A stretch of DNA of 64,000 nucleotides from Alphaproteobacteria bacterium UBA3612 (GTDB taxonomy: Bacteria > Pseudomonadota > Alphaproteobacteria > Sphingomonadales > Sphingomonadaceae), in assembly GCA_002375465.1 (NCBI GenBank), contig DFLT01000017.1, positions 242,505 through 306,504 of the forward strand, written 5' to 3'. Both the position numbers and the translations under genes were made by a program. Under the pieces are notes generated by a model that saw nothing but the letters and a program-made list of their open reading frames with translations, did not search any database and was not told the DNA's origin. This document shows positions 55,538 to 64,000 of the stretch, piece after piece (positions within the stretch are counted from its first letter, which is position 1; each line of letters begins with the position of its first letter).

Positions 55538-58291
55538 ATGAAAAGTCGTTATGTTGGTAGCCTGATGGCGGGGGCCGCGCTGATCGCGTTCGCTCAGCCA
55601 GCAATCGCGCAGACGCCGTCGGGGGACGAGCTTCCTGAAAATACGGAGGATCTCGCAGCTCCGGAAACGATCGTCGTCACCGGTACGCGCCTTCGGAGCG
55701 CCGGTTTCGACGCGCCGACGCCGGTTTCCGTCGTGGGCGAGGAGCTGCTTGAGGACCGCGGCGCCACCAACGTCGCCAATATCATCAACGAGCTGCCTGC
55801 CTTTACCGGAACCCTGACGCCGTCGTCGACGAAACTGAACAGCCGCCAGAACGGCGTCAACGCCGTCGATTTGCGCGGGCTTGGTACCAACCGCAACCTC
55901 GTGCTGTTGAATGGCCGTCGCGGCACGCCTTTCGATGAATTCGCAAACGTCGACCTGAATTCGGTACCGTCGCTGGCGATCGCACGGGTCGAGGTCGTCA
56001 CCGGCGGTGCGTCCGCGGCTTATGGTTCGGACGCTGTGTCGGGCGTCGTCAACCTGATCTATGATACCGAACTCGAAGGCTTCAAGTTCAACGCGCAATA
56101 CGGCCAGACGGACGAAAATGACGCGAACGATTATCGTCTCGCCGCCGCCTATGGCGCCGATCTCGGCGGCGGACAGGGACATCTCCTCGTCGCTGCGGAT
56201 TATAACAAAAATACGGGCATTCCTTTTGGAAAAGACCGCGCATGGCAGCGCGAAAGCCCCGTGCGTTTTGTTAACCCCGATAATACGGGGCCAGACGATG
56301 GTATTCCGGCATTCATCTTCGCGAAAGATGCCGTATTGTTCGTTGGGTCGCCTAACGGCGTGACCTTGCCGGGTGGCGCTGCCGGTAATCTGGAATTCTT
56401 CCCGGACGGCACGGCTCGCGATCGCGAACTTGGCGTTATTGGCGGCAACTTCATGCTTGGTGGCAGCGGTTCCCGCCTTGGCGACAACACGGCTCTCTTT
56501 ATCCCTGTCGAGCGCTTCAACGTATTGGCTGCAGCCGAATATGATGTTGGGGGCGGAGTGCGGGTTTTCTCGGAACTCAGCTATGCCCAGTCGGAAACGG
56601 AGGGCGCGCTGATTGACGGCTTCTCCCTGGGCGGCGTCACCATCCAGCCTGACAATCCCTATCTGCCGGACGACGTTGCAGCGCTGGACACGCCCTTCGC
56701 ACTGTTCCGGACTTTCTCCGAGGTGGGGCCGATTACGTCGATATCAAAGAACCGCAATTTCCGCGCCGTCGTAGGTGTGGAGGGCGAAATTGGCGATTTG
56801 TGGACGTGGGACGTGTCCGGCGTCTACGGTCAGAACAGGTATGAAAACGATCAGATCAATAATCTGATCCCGCCGCGCCTCAGCCTGGCAGCGGATGCTG
56901 TCGTGGATCCAAACTCAGGCGACATCGTCTGCCGTGCAAATCTGGGTGGTGCCAACGGCGCGCCAGGCTGCGTTCCGATTAATCTGTTCGGCCAGGGATC
57001 GCCTAGCGCAGCGGCTCTCGGCTATGTAATCGGCCGCGGCGAATCCTATACTGAAATCAACCAGTATATCGCTTCTGCGAACGTCAGCGGTGAACTCTTC
57101 ACCAATTGGGCTGGACCGGTTCTGGCGTCCTTCGGTGCTGAATATCGCGACGAATCACTCGATCGCGAGGTTAGCGCGCTGAACGAAAGCAGCAGCTTCG
57201 TCATCGTGAACTCGCAGCCCTTGAGGGGCAAGTTCGACGTCAAGGAAATCTATGGCGAGCTTGGCGTTCCGCTGCTTTCTGGCGACCAGAGCCTCGAACT
57301 GAATGCCGCCGGTCGATATACTGATTACAGCACGGTCGGTGGCGTTGAAACGTGGAAGGTGGGCCTCACCTATTCGCCTATCGACATTCTGCGTTTCCGC
57401 GGCACGATCTCGCGCGATATCCGCGCACCCAGCATTGGTGAGTCCTTCGTTGAATCAATTCTACTGTTTTCGACGATCACCAATCCTTTCACTGGTGAGG
57501 AAGAATTCATCGAAACGCCAACCGTCGGCAATCTAAACCTGACCGAAGAGTCTGCGCTGACGAAAACGCTTGGAGCTGTCCTGACTGTCGGGGGCCTGAG
57601 AACGTCCGTTGACTGGTATAATATCGATCTTGATGACGCCATCAGCCCTCTCGGACCGCAATCAGTGGTGAATCGTTGCTTCGCTGGGGAAACCGCCCTG
57701 TGTGACAATATCCAGTTTGGCGCTGATCAGAGTATCGTCAGAATTCCAAGCCAGAACCTGAACCTCGGTACCTTCGAGGTAGAAGGCGTCGATGTTGAGG
57801 CTCGATATACGACGAACCTTGGTGCCGGCCGGATCAATCTGGGCGCCATCGGTAGCTATCTTATCAGCAAGAAGATCGCCCCGACGGGCGGCGTAGCCGA
57901 AGACGTTGCCGGCGAAGTCGGTGGTGAAAACGTAGGCGGGCTTCCCGACCTGCGCGCCACGTTCAGTGCTGGCTATGATGCCGACATGTGGGGCGTTTAC
58001 GCTCAGCTTCGGTATATATCCGACGGAAAGTACAACAATCAGTTCGGACCGGAACAGCTGTCCGACGCCGACAATAATATCGGCGACGTCTCCTATGTCG
58101 ACATTTCGGCAAAATATGACCTTGCCGACATGGTCGGACAACAGGTCGAATTGTACGGCGGAATCGACAATCTGTTCGATCGCGACCCGCCGCTGGTACC
58201 GTCGACCTTCATTTCGAACTCGGCAACCAACGCCGGCATCTACGATGTCATCGGCCGCAAATTCTATGTGGGTGTCCGGGGCACGTTCTAG
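55538..58291 (+). CDS. TonB-dependent receptor
   Basis: 917 residues. The signal peptide ends in AIA-QTP (about 22-25). The plug has TIVVTGTRL, LRGLGTNRNLVLLNGRR and VTGGASAAYGSDAVSGVVNLI; the barrel ends in VGVRGTF. The overall plan matches the receptor at 46860, so the locus carries two related but distinct importers. The start at 55538 (MKSRYVGS) is chosen because it gives a clean signal peptide after GGGAGA. A strong terminator follows. Confidence 0.9.
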   Translation: MKSRYVGSLMAGAALIAFAQPAIAQTPSGDELPENTEDLAAPETIVVTGTRLRSAGFDAPTPVSVVGEELLEDRGATNVANIINELPAFTGTLTPSSTKLNSRQNGVNAVDLRGLGTNRNLVLLNGRRGTPFDEFANVDLNSVPSLAIARVEVVTGGASAAYGSDAVSGVVNLIYDTELEGFKFNAQYGQTDENDANDYRLAAAYGADLGGGQGHLLVAADYNKNTGIPFGKDRAWQRESPVRFVNPDNTGPDDGIPAFIFAKDAVLFVGSPNGVTLPGGAAGNLEFFPDGTARDRELGVIGGNFMLGGSGSRLGDNTALFIPVERFNVLAAAEYDVGGGVRVFSELSYAQSETEGALIDGFSLGGVTIQPDNPYLPDDVAALDTPFALFRTFSEVGPITSISKNRNFRAVVGVEGEIGDLWTWDVSGVYGQNRYENDQINNLIPPRLSLAADAVVDPNSGDIVCRANLGGANGAPGCVPINLFGQGSPSAAALGYVIGRGESYTEINQYIASANVSGELFTNWAGPVLASFGAEYRDESLDREVSALNESSSFVIVNSQPLRGKFDVKEIYGELGVPLLSGDQSLELNAAGRYTDYSTVGGVETWKVGLTYSPIDILRFRGTISRDIRAPSIGESFVESILLFSTITNPFTGEEEFIETPTVGNLNLTEESALTKTLGAVLTVGGLRTSVDWYNIDLDDAISPLGPQSVVNRCFAGETALCDNIQFGADQSIVRIPSQNLNLGTFEVEGVDVEARYTTNLGAGRINLGAIGSYLISKKIAPTGGVAEDVAGEVGGENVGGLPDLRATFSAGYDADMWGVYAQLRYISDGKYNNQFGPEQLSDADNNIGDVSYVDISAKYDLADMVGQQVELYGGIDNLFDRDPPLVPSTFISNSATNAGIYDVIGRKFYVGVRGTF

Positions 58292-58350
58292 GAGCAGGCA
58301 CTCTAAAGGGCGCAGCCAGCCTTGATCGGTAAGGCTGTGTCTCTTCTTCA

Positions 58351-58385
58351 GGCGGTGGGACAGAGATGTCCCGCCGCCTTTTTCT
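58351..58385 (+). terminator. Rho-independent terminator after the second TonB receptor
   Basis: A 12-base-pair stem (58351-58362 with 58367-58378, one T-G pair) with GAGA loop is followed by a T-rich tail from 58379 to 58387 (TTTTTCTTT). Confidence 0.92.
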
Positions 58386-58759
58386 TTCCGGCTGCGGAGG
58401 CGAAGCATGTGCCGACGGCGTAGCGCGAGACGCCGGGTTCCGACGCCGCGCAGCTAATTGGATAGGCATTCGGTCAGCAGACGGCCCCGACGCTGGCGAG
58501 ACATTTGGCTATTGCTGCGCGCCTGCATGATGGGCACGTGACCCGCTGACGGCACCGCTGGCGTGCTGCAAAATGTCTATTGAGCGAAGATCGCCCCTTC
58601 GGTGCCTTGGCGGCGGGTAGGGCCAGCAGCGGCGTCACCCCGTTTCAGGGCGCGACCGATCCTGCCGGGAACCATAAGGCGATCGGAGCCGCCAAACCCG
58701 CGAATGCGACCTCAGCGGCACCGATCAATCTGGCGCCTGACTAATGTCGCGAGCGGCGA
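58386..58759. other. Intergenic region with a possible degraded or small frame
   Basis: About 370 bases between convergent genes. No family is recognisable. One plus-strand frame (TTG at 58580 to TAA at 58744, 54 codons, ending ...APINLAPD) has G/C-rich third positions but no ribosome site; it could be the tail of a lost gene. Evidence for a functional gene is poor. Confidence 0.3.
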
Positions 58760-60436
58760 TTACCCCGCGCTAGCCGTGGTGCTTTCCGGCAGCGGGCATT
58801 GGTGCCGCAGGACCATGCCGCTGCGGGCGCCTGTATGCTTGCCTCCGTCGATGGTCAGCACGCCATTCACGATCACCGTGTCGATCCCCTGCGGCAGCGC
58901 CGTTGGCTGTTCCCATGTCGCGCCCTCGTCCAGGCGGTCGAGGTCCAGCAGGATCAGGTCGGCGCGCATACCCTGGCGCACCAGACCGCGATCGCTGAGG
59001 CCCATGCGCTGCGCCGGCCAGCCTGTCATCTTGCGGACCGCGTTCTCCAGCGTCAGCACATTGCGCTTCTGCACATATTCGGTGATCACACGTGGGAAGG
59101 TGCCATAGGCGCGCGGATGTGGCAGGCCGAGACCATCGACGCCGCCCAGTTCGACAGACGCAGACGCGTCGCTGCCAATGCTGACCCACGGCCGCTGCAG
59201 CGCGGTCTCGATGTCCTGCTCGTCCATCATGAAATAGAGCGCATAGGCGCGTTTTTCAGGCGCAGCCGCCAGCACGATGTCCCATGCGGCGTCGGTGGGA
59301 TCCACGCCCAGGCTCTCGCCGATCTGCGCCAGATTCTGCCCGTTGAAGCGATTATATTCCTCGGAATTCGCATTGGCGAGGCGGACATTCTCCCACCCGC
59401 CGGATGCCTCCACAAGATTGGACCAACCCGGTAACGAACCGGCGGCGAGTTCCTGTTTCGCCCGCGCCCGCACCTCGGGATCCCTCAGCATTTCGAGGCC
59501 GCGTGTCTCGCCTTCGGCCCAGACCCAGCTTGGGACCGTAACCTCTAGGCCGGTGCCGCCGGCGGTATAGGGATAGAGGTCGGCTGCCACGTCGACGCCG
59601 CGCGCCCGCGCCGCGTCGACATGCTGCAGCGCCTCGGGCATCAGCTTGCCCCACAGCGGCGCATAGGCGCCCTTCAGGTGGAAAATCTCGACCTTTACGC
59701 CGGACTCTTCACCGATCTCGATCGCCTCATCGACCGCTTCGACCAGCTTGGCGCTCTCGTCGCGCATATGGGTGGCGTAAAAGCCGCTGCATTTCCCGAC
59801 CTCGCCGGCAAGGGCGATCAGGTCGGACGTCGATTGAAAACTGCTGGGGGCGTAAATCAGCGCGCTCGATATACCAAAGACGCCCGCCTGCATGGCGCTG
59901 GCGACTTCCGCTTGCATCTCGCTCAACTGCGCTGCTGTTGGCTCACCCGCGCCATCACCCATCACCTTTACCCGTGCCTGGGTCGACGAAAAATAGGTGC
60001 CGAAATTAACAGAGATTCCCTGCGTTTCCAGCTTGCCGAAATAGGATGGGATATCGGCGGTGGTGCCCGGCGTCCCGCCCTCGCCGGCGATAACGGTGGT
60101 CACCCCCTGCAACAGCTTGTTTTCCGCCAGGCCGTTTTCCATCAGGGCGTATGTCGACTGGTCCATCATGTCGATGAAGCCGGGGGCGACATAGCGCTCT
60201 CCGGCGTCGATTTCCCGCGTTCCGCGTCCCGCGATCGATCCTACTTCTGCGATGCGGCCATCCTTGATGGCGACATCGGCGCGAACCCAGGGATTGCCGG
60301 CTCCATCCAGCACCCGCGCATTGCGGATGACGATGTCATAGATGGCCGCATTCCCGGCCTGCGAAGGCGGCGGCGGCGGCGCGGCCGCCATGCAGAGCCC
60401 CGCCAGTACGATCCCGAGAGTGCGGCCGATATGCAT
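58760..60436 (-). CDS. N-acyl-D-amino-acid deacylase family amidohydrolase (HxH-lacking)
   Basis: 558 residues with a short export signal (about 1-20). The amidohydrolase fold is clear: DIVIRNARVLDGAGNP at the start, THMRDES (H223), IFHLKGAY (H253) and VSIGSDAS near the end. Where D-aminoacylases have HxH (GFIDVHTHS), this protein has GFIDMMDQST (86-95), and the bridging Cys region reads AGEGG (117-121). It belongs to a divergent subgroup with a changed metal site. It follows the M19-like gene by nine bases. Confidence 0.78.
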   Translation of the reverse strand: MHIGRTLGIVLAGLCMAAAPPPPPSQAGNAAIYDIVIRNARVLDGAGNPWVRADVAIKDGRIAEVGSIAGRGTREIDAGERYVAPGFIDMMDQSTYALMENGLAENKLLQGVTTVIAGEGGTPGTTADIPSYFGKLETQGISVNFGTYFSSTQARVKVMGDGAGEPTAAQLSEMQAEVASAMQAGVFGISSALIYAPSSFQSTSDLIALAGEVGKCSGFYATHMRDESAKLVEAVDEAIEIGEESGVKVEIFHLKGAYAPLWGKLMPEALQHVDAARARGVDVAADLYPYTAGGTGLEVTVPSWVWAEGETRGLEMLRDPEVRARAKQELAAGSLPGWSNLVEASGGWENVRLANANSEEYNRFNGQNLAQIGESLGVDPTDAAWDIVLAAAPEKRAYALYFMMDEQDIETALQRPWVSIGSDASASVELGGVDGLGLPHPRAYGTFPRVITEYVQKRNVLTLENAVRKMTGWPAQRMGLSDRGLVRQGMRADLILLDLDRLDEGATWEQPTALPQGIDTVIVNGVLTIDGGKHTGARSGMVLRHQCPLPESTTASAG

Positions 60437-60445
60437 GGATGGCTC

Positions 60446-61579
60446 CTATTTCCAGGTCTGGCCGAGCAGGCGGCGGAAATTGCCACCCAGAATGGCCGAG
60501 ATATTGGCGTCAGAGTAGTTACGCCGGATAAGTTCTTCGGTCAGGTCGAACATCTTGCGCGGATGATTAAAGCCGTCGATGTCGATCTTGTCGCGAAAGG
60601 CATAGCTGCCTTTGTACGATGCCTTCAGTGCCTCGACCTGATCGGGCGGCAGGGCATCATATCCATTCAGATCGGCATCCGATCCGACACCGACATTGTC
60701 GATGGAGGTCAGCTTCACGACATGGTCGATATGATCGACGATATTGCCGACATTGGTGGGGTCGGTCTTGCTGACGAAGTTGCGGACGCCGGTGATGCCC
60801 ATCACGCCGTCCTTCTTGCCCAGCGCGATGATGGCCTCGTCCGTCTTCGTGCGGGGGTGGCCGGAAATGGCGCGGCAATTGCTGTGCGTATAGGCGATGG
60901 GAACGGACGACAGCTCCACTGCGTCCAGCGTGGTCTGGTCGCCGGAATGCGATACGTCGACCAGCATGCCGACCTCGTTCATCGCCTCGATGATGGACAC
61001 GCCGAAATCGCTGACGCCGCCATCCACGCGCTCCGTGCTGCCGGAACCGATCATGTTCTGGCTGTTATAGGTCAGCTGAGAGCAGCGCTGGCCGAGCTCG
61101 TAAAAGGTCTTCACGTCGTCGGCGCGGCGGAAGTGCTGGGAGTTCTGTACGCCCATAATGACCGCTGCCTTGCCGCTGGCCTTCGCTTCGTCCAGATCCT
61201 CCGCGCGGCCGACCAGGCGGAACACGTCGGGATACCGGCCGCAATAGCCCTGCCAGCCGGCGATGTAGGTCAGCACGGACTCATAACCGGCCAGGCCATA
61301 GGCGTGGTGAAAACCGGTAATGCCGCTCGATTTGAACTCGGCCTTTGCCTTCTCGGTCAGCGGCTTCGCATAGGCGGCAGGGTCCAGCGTGATGTAGAGA
61401 GGCGCCAGCATGTCGATGACCAGCGTCTCGCGGACCAGGTCGATGGCGCGCTTGGAATAGGTCTCAGTCGACTGGTTGAACGCATAGGCATTGCGATTGA
61501 TCATCGGGAACGCCAGCGCGGCGCCCCCTACGCCCGCCATGAAGGTGCGCCGGGCGATGGGAGAGTTGGTCTTCTGCAA
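60446..61579 (-). CDS. M19 membrane dipeptidase-like protein, Tat-exported
   Basis: About 377 residues starting at TTG (61579), after a GAGGAGG site six bases upstream. The N-terminus ARRTFMAGVGGA looks like a twin-arginine signal. The M19 fold retains H211 (DVSH), H232 (THSN) and D301 (GSDADL). The usual HxD (VIDGHND) is replaced by VIDMLAP (54-60), and the bridging Glu region reads GVQNS (143-147). M19 enzymes hydrolyse dipeptides, including those with a D-residue. Middle gene of the three-gene minus-strand operon. Confidence 0.8.
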   Translation of the reverse strand: MQKTNSPIARRTFMAGVGGAALAFPMINRNAYAFNQSTETYSKRAIDLVRETLVIDMLAPLYITLDPAAYAKPLTEKAKAEFKSSGITGFHHAYGLAGYESVLTYIAGWQGYCGRYPDVFRLVGRAEDLDEAKASGKAAVIMGVQNSQHFRRADDVKTFYELGQRCSQLTYNSQNMIGSGSTERVDGGVSDFGVSIIEAMNEVGMLVDVSHSGDQTTLDAVELSSVPIAYTHSNCRAISGHPRTKTDEAIIALGKKDGVMGITGVRNFVSKTDPTNVGNIVDHIDHVVKLTSIDNVGVGSDADLNGYDALPPDQVEALKASYKGSYAFRDKIDIDGFNHPRKMFDLTEELIRRNYSDANISAILGGNFRRLLGQTWK

Positions 61580-61599
61580 AATATTCCTCCTCGGGTATC

Positions 61600-63588
61600 T
61601 TAATATTTCGTGCCGAAGCCGATCAGGTGAAAATTGAACGCGACCCACACGAACATGAAGGCGGCAAATACCAGCAGCACGCTCCACAGCTTGGAAAGCC
61701 AGCCATTATTGCCGTGCGTCCAGACCAGGATCAGGTTCCAGATGGCAAGGCCGAACAGCCCGACATAGGCCAGGATCGAGCCGATCTGCAGCGTATAGAG
61801 CAGTGGGTCGAGCGCCCCGCCCAGCAGGCCCAGATTGCTGAAGGCAGTGGACATGAAATAGGCCCAGCCCGCCGATACCAGCAATACGAGCAGAGAGAAG
61901 ATGCGCGTTGCCCGGAACGTGCGCAACTGCTCGCCCTCGAAGGGACGCGCCGCGCGGAACCGGCGGCGGGCAATGACACCAGCGGGCCACGCAATCACGG
62001 TGATGACCAGAATGGCGAGGGCCGCGATCAGGGCCGGCATGATCCACGAACTGTTCAGGTACCAGGGTACCCGATCATATACGGTGACGGCATTGGTGGA
62101 CCAGCGGACGACCTCTCCATCGACGACCTGCGCGACCAGATACTCGTCGCTGCGTTCGTCACGCCAGACATAGGGGGCAATTTCCACCCAGGTGCGCGGA
62201 TTGCCGGCGGCGTTCGTGGCCGATTCGACGTAAATGCCGCCTTCCGGCGTCAGGCCGACCTTGGCCTGACCGAACAAATTCTGGACGGCCAGGAAGTTTG
62301 TCTGGAAACCCCGGCTGGAGGCGTAGGTGCCGACCATCTGGCGGGCATGCGCCTTCGCCGTTCCCGGATCGACGCGTTGATTGCCCAGGGGATCGCTGCC
62401 GAAATAGCGTTCGGCAAAATCCGATACCAGCGCCGCGCGGAGTGGCCCGGTAATGCCGTTCTTTCCGCTGCTGTTGAACGATACGTAAATACCGACGTCC
62501 TGTTCCGGGAACAGCATCAGGTCTGAATGGAAATATTGCGTATCGCCGCCATGCCCGATCCCGCGGATACCGCCCACCGAGTCATCGAAAAAGCCAAGCG
62601 CCATGCCATCGAGCGGCGGCAGGGCGGTAAAGGTCGAATTGTGCATCAGGCGCGCTGTTTCCGGTGACAGCAGGGGGCCGCCGTCGTTCAGGTGCGCGAT
62701 CATGAAGGCCGCCATGTCATGGCCGGTTGCCGACAGGCTCCCGGCGGGCGCGGGCGCGACGAATTCGAACGGCTTAGCATCTGCATCGGCGGACAGGTAG
62801 CCCTTCGACATCAATGGCTTCAGGCGTTCTGGCAGCGGCTGGCGGAACGAGGATCGCGTCATTCCCAGGGGCGCGAAGATATTGCGGTCGACATAGTCGT
62901 CGAACGACATGCCCGATACGCGCCCGACGATATAGCCGGCCAGGGCGGTGGCATAGTTGGAATAGGCGGGGGTCGTGCCCGGTTCGAAAATGCGGTCCGG
63001 CACGCTCTGCTTCAGCATTTCGTCGAGGGGGAGCATGCTTTCCGCGTCGGACGACATCAGATGGCGCACCGATTCCTGAAATCCGCCGGTGTGCGTCATG
63101 ATGTTGCGCAGTGTTACCGGCGTTTCGTCAGGAGCAGAAAGCTCGAAATCCAGATATTCATTGACGTCGGTGTCGAGGTCCAGCTGCCCGTCTTCGACCA
63201 GTTGCATGACGGCCGTCCAGGTGAACAGCTTGCTGACGGAACCGGGACGGAACAGCGTTTCATCGGGAATGACCGGGGTGCCGGCCTCGACGTCGGAATA
63301 GCCATAGCCCTTTTCGGTCAGGATCTGACCGTCCCTGACGACGACCACCACGGCACCGGCAATATCGCCGCGCGCCATGGCGAAGGGCAGGAAGCCGTCC
63401 AGCCACGCATCCACATCGCTTTTCGTCAATCGCGGATTGCCGTCGTCCAGCGGCATCTCGGCAGGAGAGAGGTCCGTTTCCCCCGAAACTTCGGAAGCTT
63501 CCGGCGCAAGAGGCGCGGGAACCTGCGCGGGCACGGCCCAGGCAGACATCAGCATTGTCGAAACAGCAATAAGAAAACGCAAAACCAT
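61600..63588 (-). CDS. Serine hydrolase (S12) with C-terminal membrane domain
   Basis: 662 residues. A signal peptide ends near residue 22; the S12 domain has SVSK (S117, K120), a YSN motif (PAYSNYATALAGY) and GHGGDTQ. Unlike the paralogue at 44860, it has a C-terminal extension (about 500-662) with four or so hydrophobic helices, so it is membrane-anchored with the catalytic domain in the periplasm. Upstream in the same operon as the M19-like and deacylase genes, 20 bases from the next start. The start ATG (63588) follows GGGGGG. Confidence 0.84.
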   Translation of the reverse strand: MVLRFLIAVSTMLMSAWAVPAQVPAPLAPEASEVSGETDLSPAEMPLDDGNPRLTKSDVDAWLDGFLPFAMARGDIAGAVVVVVRDGQILTEKGYGYSDVEAGTPVIPDETLFRPGSVSKLFTWTAVMQLVEDGQLDLDTDVNEYLDFELSAPDETPVTLRNIMTHTGGFQESVRHLMSSDAESMLPLDEMLKQSVPDRIFEPGTTPAYSNYATALAGYIVGRVSGMSFDDYVDRNIFAPLGMTRSSFRQPLPERLKPLMSKGYLSADADAKPFEFVAPAPAGSLSATGHDMAAFMIAHLNDGGPLLSPETARLMHNSTFTALPPLDGMALGFFDDSVGGIRGIGHGGDTQYFHSDLMLFPEQDVGIYVSFNSSGKNGITGPLRAALVSDFAERYFGSDPLGNQRVDPGTAKAHARQMVGTYASSRGFQTNFLAVQNLFGQAKVGLTPEGGIYVESATNAAGNPRTWVEIAPYVWRDERSDEYLVAQVVDGEVVRWSTNAVTVYDRVPWYLNSSWIMPALIAALAILVITVIAWPAGVIARRRFRAARPFEGEQLRTFRATRIFSLLVLLVSAGWAYFMSTAFSNLGLLGGALDPLLYTLQIGSILAYVGLFGLAIWNLILVWTHGNNGWLSKLWSVLLVFAAFMFVWVAFNFHLIGFGTKY

Positions 63589-63827
63589 GGTCAGAAAAAT
63601 CCCCCCAATTAGCCTGATCAGGAGACGTTGAGCCGGAATGGAAAGAAAGTCAATTGCTGCATCCCGTTCGCCATCGTGCTTTTGCGGAAATCCATTCTTT
63701 TCGATATGATCACGCGAATGACAGGCAATTCCCGCTGGCTTCCCCAGTCTTGGCATCTCCAAAAACCCTGCTATGTCGCCGCCAGAGAATTTTCTCGGAA
63801 AAGAAAACATTGGGTGTGATCCTGACC

Positions 63828-64000
63828 ATGACGAATTCGAACGAACCGCTTCCCGAGCCCACATTTGACGACCGCGACGGCTGGATCTGGTTTGACGGGC
63901 AGCTTGTGCCCTGGCGCGAAGCGAATGTTCATGTGCTGACGCATGCGCTGCATTACGGTTCGTCGGTGTTCGAGGGGCAGCGCGCCTATAATGGCGAGAT
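63828..64000 (+). CDS. ilvE: Branched-chain amino acid aminotransferase (N-terminal part, cut by window end)
   Basis: The 57 visible residues start at ATG 63828 and read through [11 protein letters not shown] and [20 protein letters not shown], the hallmark N-terminal region of fold-type IV branched-chain aminotransferases. D-amino acid transaminases share the fold but usually differ in the HALHYG block; given its neighbours this alternative is worth keeping in mind. Confidence 0.85.
   Translation, partial: MTNSNEPLPEPTFDDRDGWIWFDGQLVPWREANVHVLTHALHYGSSVFEGQRAYNGE

Noticed and set aside
59621..61603. 660-codon plus-strand open frame
   Set aside because: It is antisense to the deacylase and M19-like genes, with no family or signal. 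The opposite strand holds clear protein families.

Overview
The window is a GC-rich, densely packed bacterial chromosome segment. Gene content and order point to a sphingomonad-type alphaproteobacterium: the ppsR-maf-aroE-coaE-dnaQ block faces away from hemE-hemJ-rho, and there are UPF0262, DUF1491 and MmcB genes, an alphaproteobacterial LexA box, an EcfG-type general-stress promoter, and several TonB-dependent receptors of the oligopeptide/saccharide type. No rRNA, CRISPR array, prophage or insertion sequence was seen.

Layout. 0-6 kb: the tail of a probable RNase E/G gene, yacG, tRNA-Phe, small stress/envelope genes, a secreted methyltransferase-fold/I78-inhibitor fusion, the DNA-repair protein MmcB behind a LexA box, and a cell-wall hydrolase. 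6.2-11.6 kb: a nine-gene leftward operon, ppsR-maf-aroE-coaE-dnaQ-hpf-ptsN-thioesterase-DUF1491, mostly with 4-base overlaps. 11.63-11.93 kb: the probable chromosomal replication origin, lying between ppsR and hemE as in Caulobacter and carrying DnaA-box-like 9-mers, five GANTC sites and an AT-rich stretch. Genes on both sides are transcribed away from it. 11.9-17.2 kb: hemE, hemJ, putP (apparent ATC start), rho and a TerC-family gene. 17.2-26.6 kb: a lipoprotein subtilase, a HAD phosphatase with dapD and dapE (apparent ATT start), tRNA-Arg, a LuxR-type regulator and two envelope proteins. 27-30.4 kb: a large RTX metalloprotease with four tandem copies of an unassigned domain and a His/Asp-rich tail.

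30.5-44.8 kb: mostly housekeeping genes (UPF0262, dcd, MidA-like, lgt, acyl-CoA ligase, diguanylate cyclase, purS-purQ, gluQ, DUF481, class II aldolase), plus a compact three-gene type III polyketide synthase operon (synthase, methyltransferase, FAD oxidoreductase) at 38.4-41.2 kb.

44.9-63.6 kb is the most distinctive region. It looks like a locus for importing and degrading D-amino-acid-containing peptides. It holds two SxxK serine hydrolases, two TonB-dependent receptors, dgcA and dgcN homologues (the N-acetyl route from D-glutamate to L-glutamate), a YkvI-like transporter, two N-acyl-D-amino-acid deacylase-family amidohydrolases and an M19 dipeptidase-like protein. Outer-membrane uptake, periplasmic trimming of D-configured peptides, inner-membrane transport and stereo-inversion of D-Glu would form a pathway; this is inferred from families and proximity. 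Two of the enzymes, adjacent in one operon, lack their families' usual N-terminal metal ligands. The window ends in the start of an ilvE-type aminotransferase.
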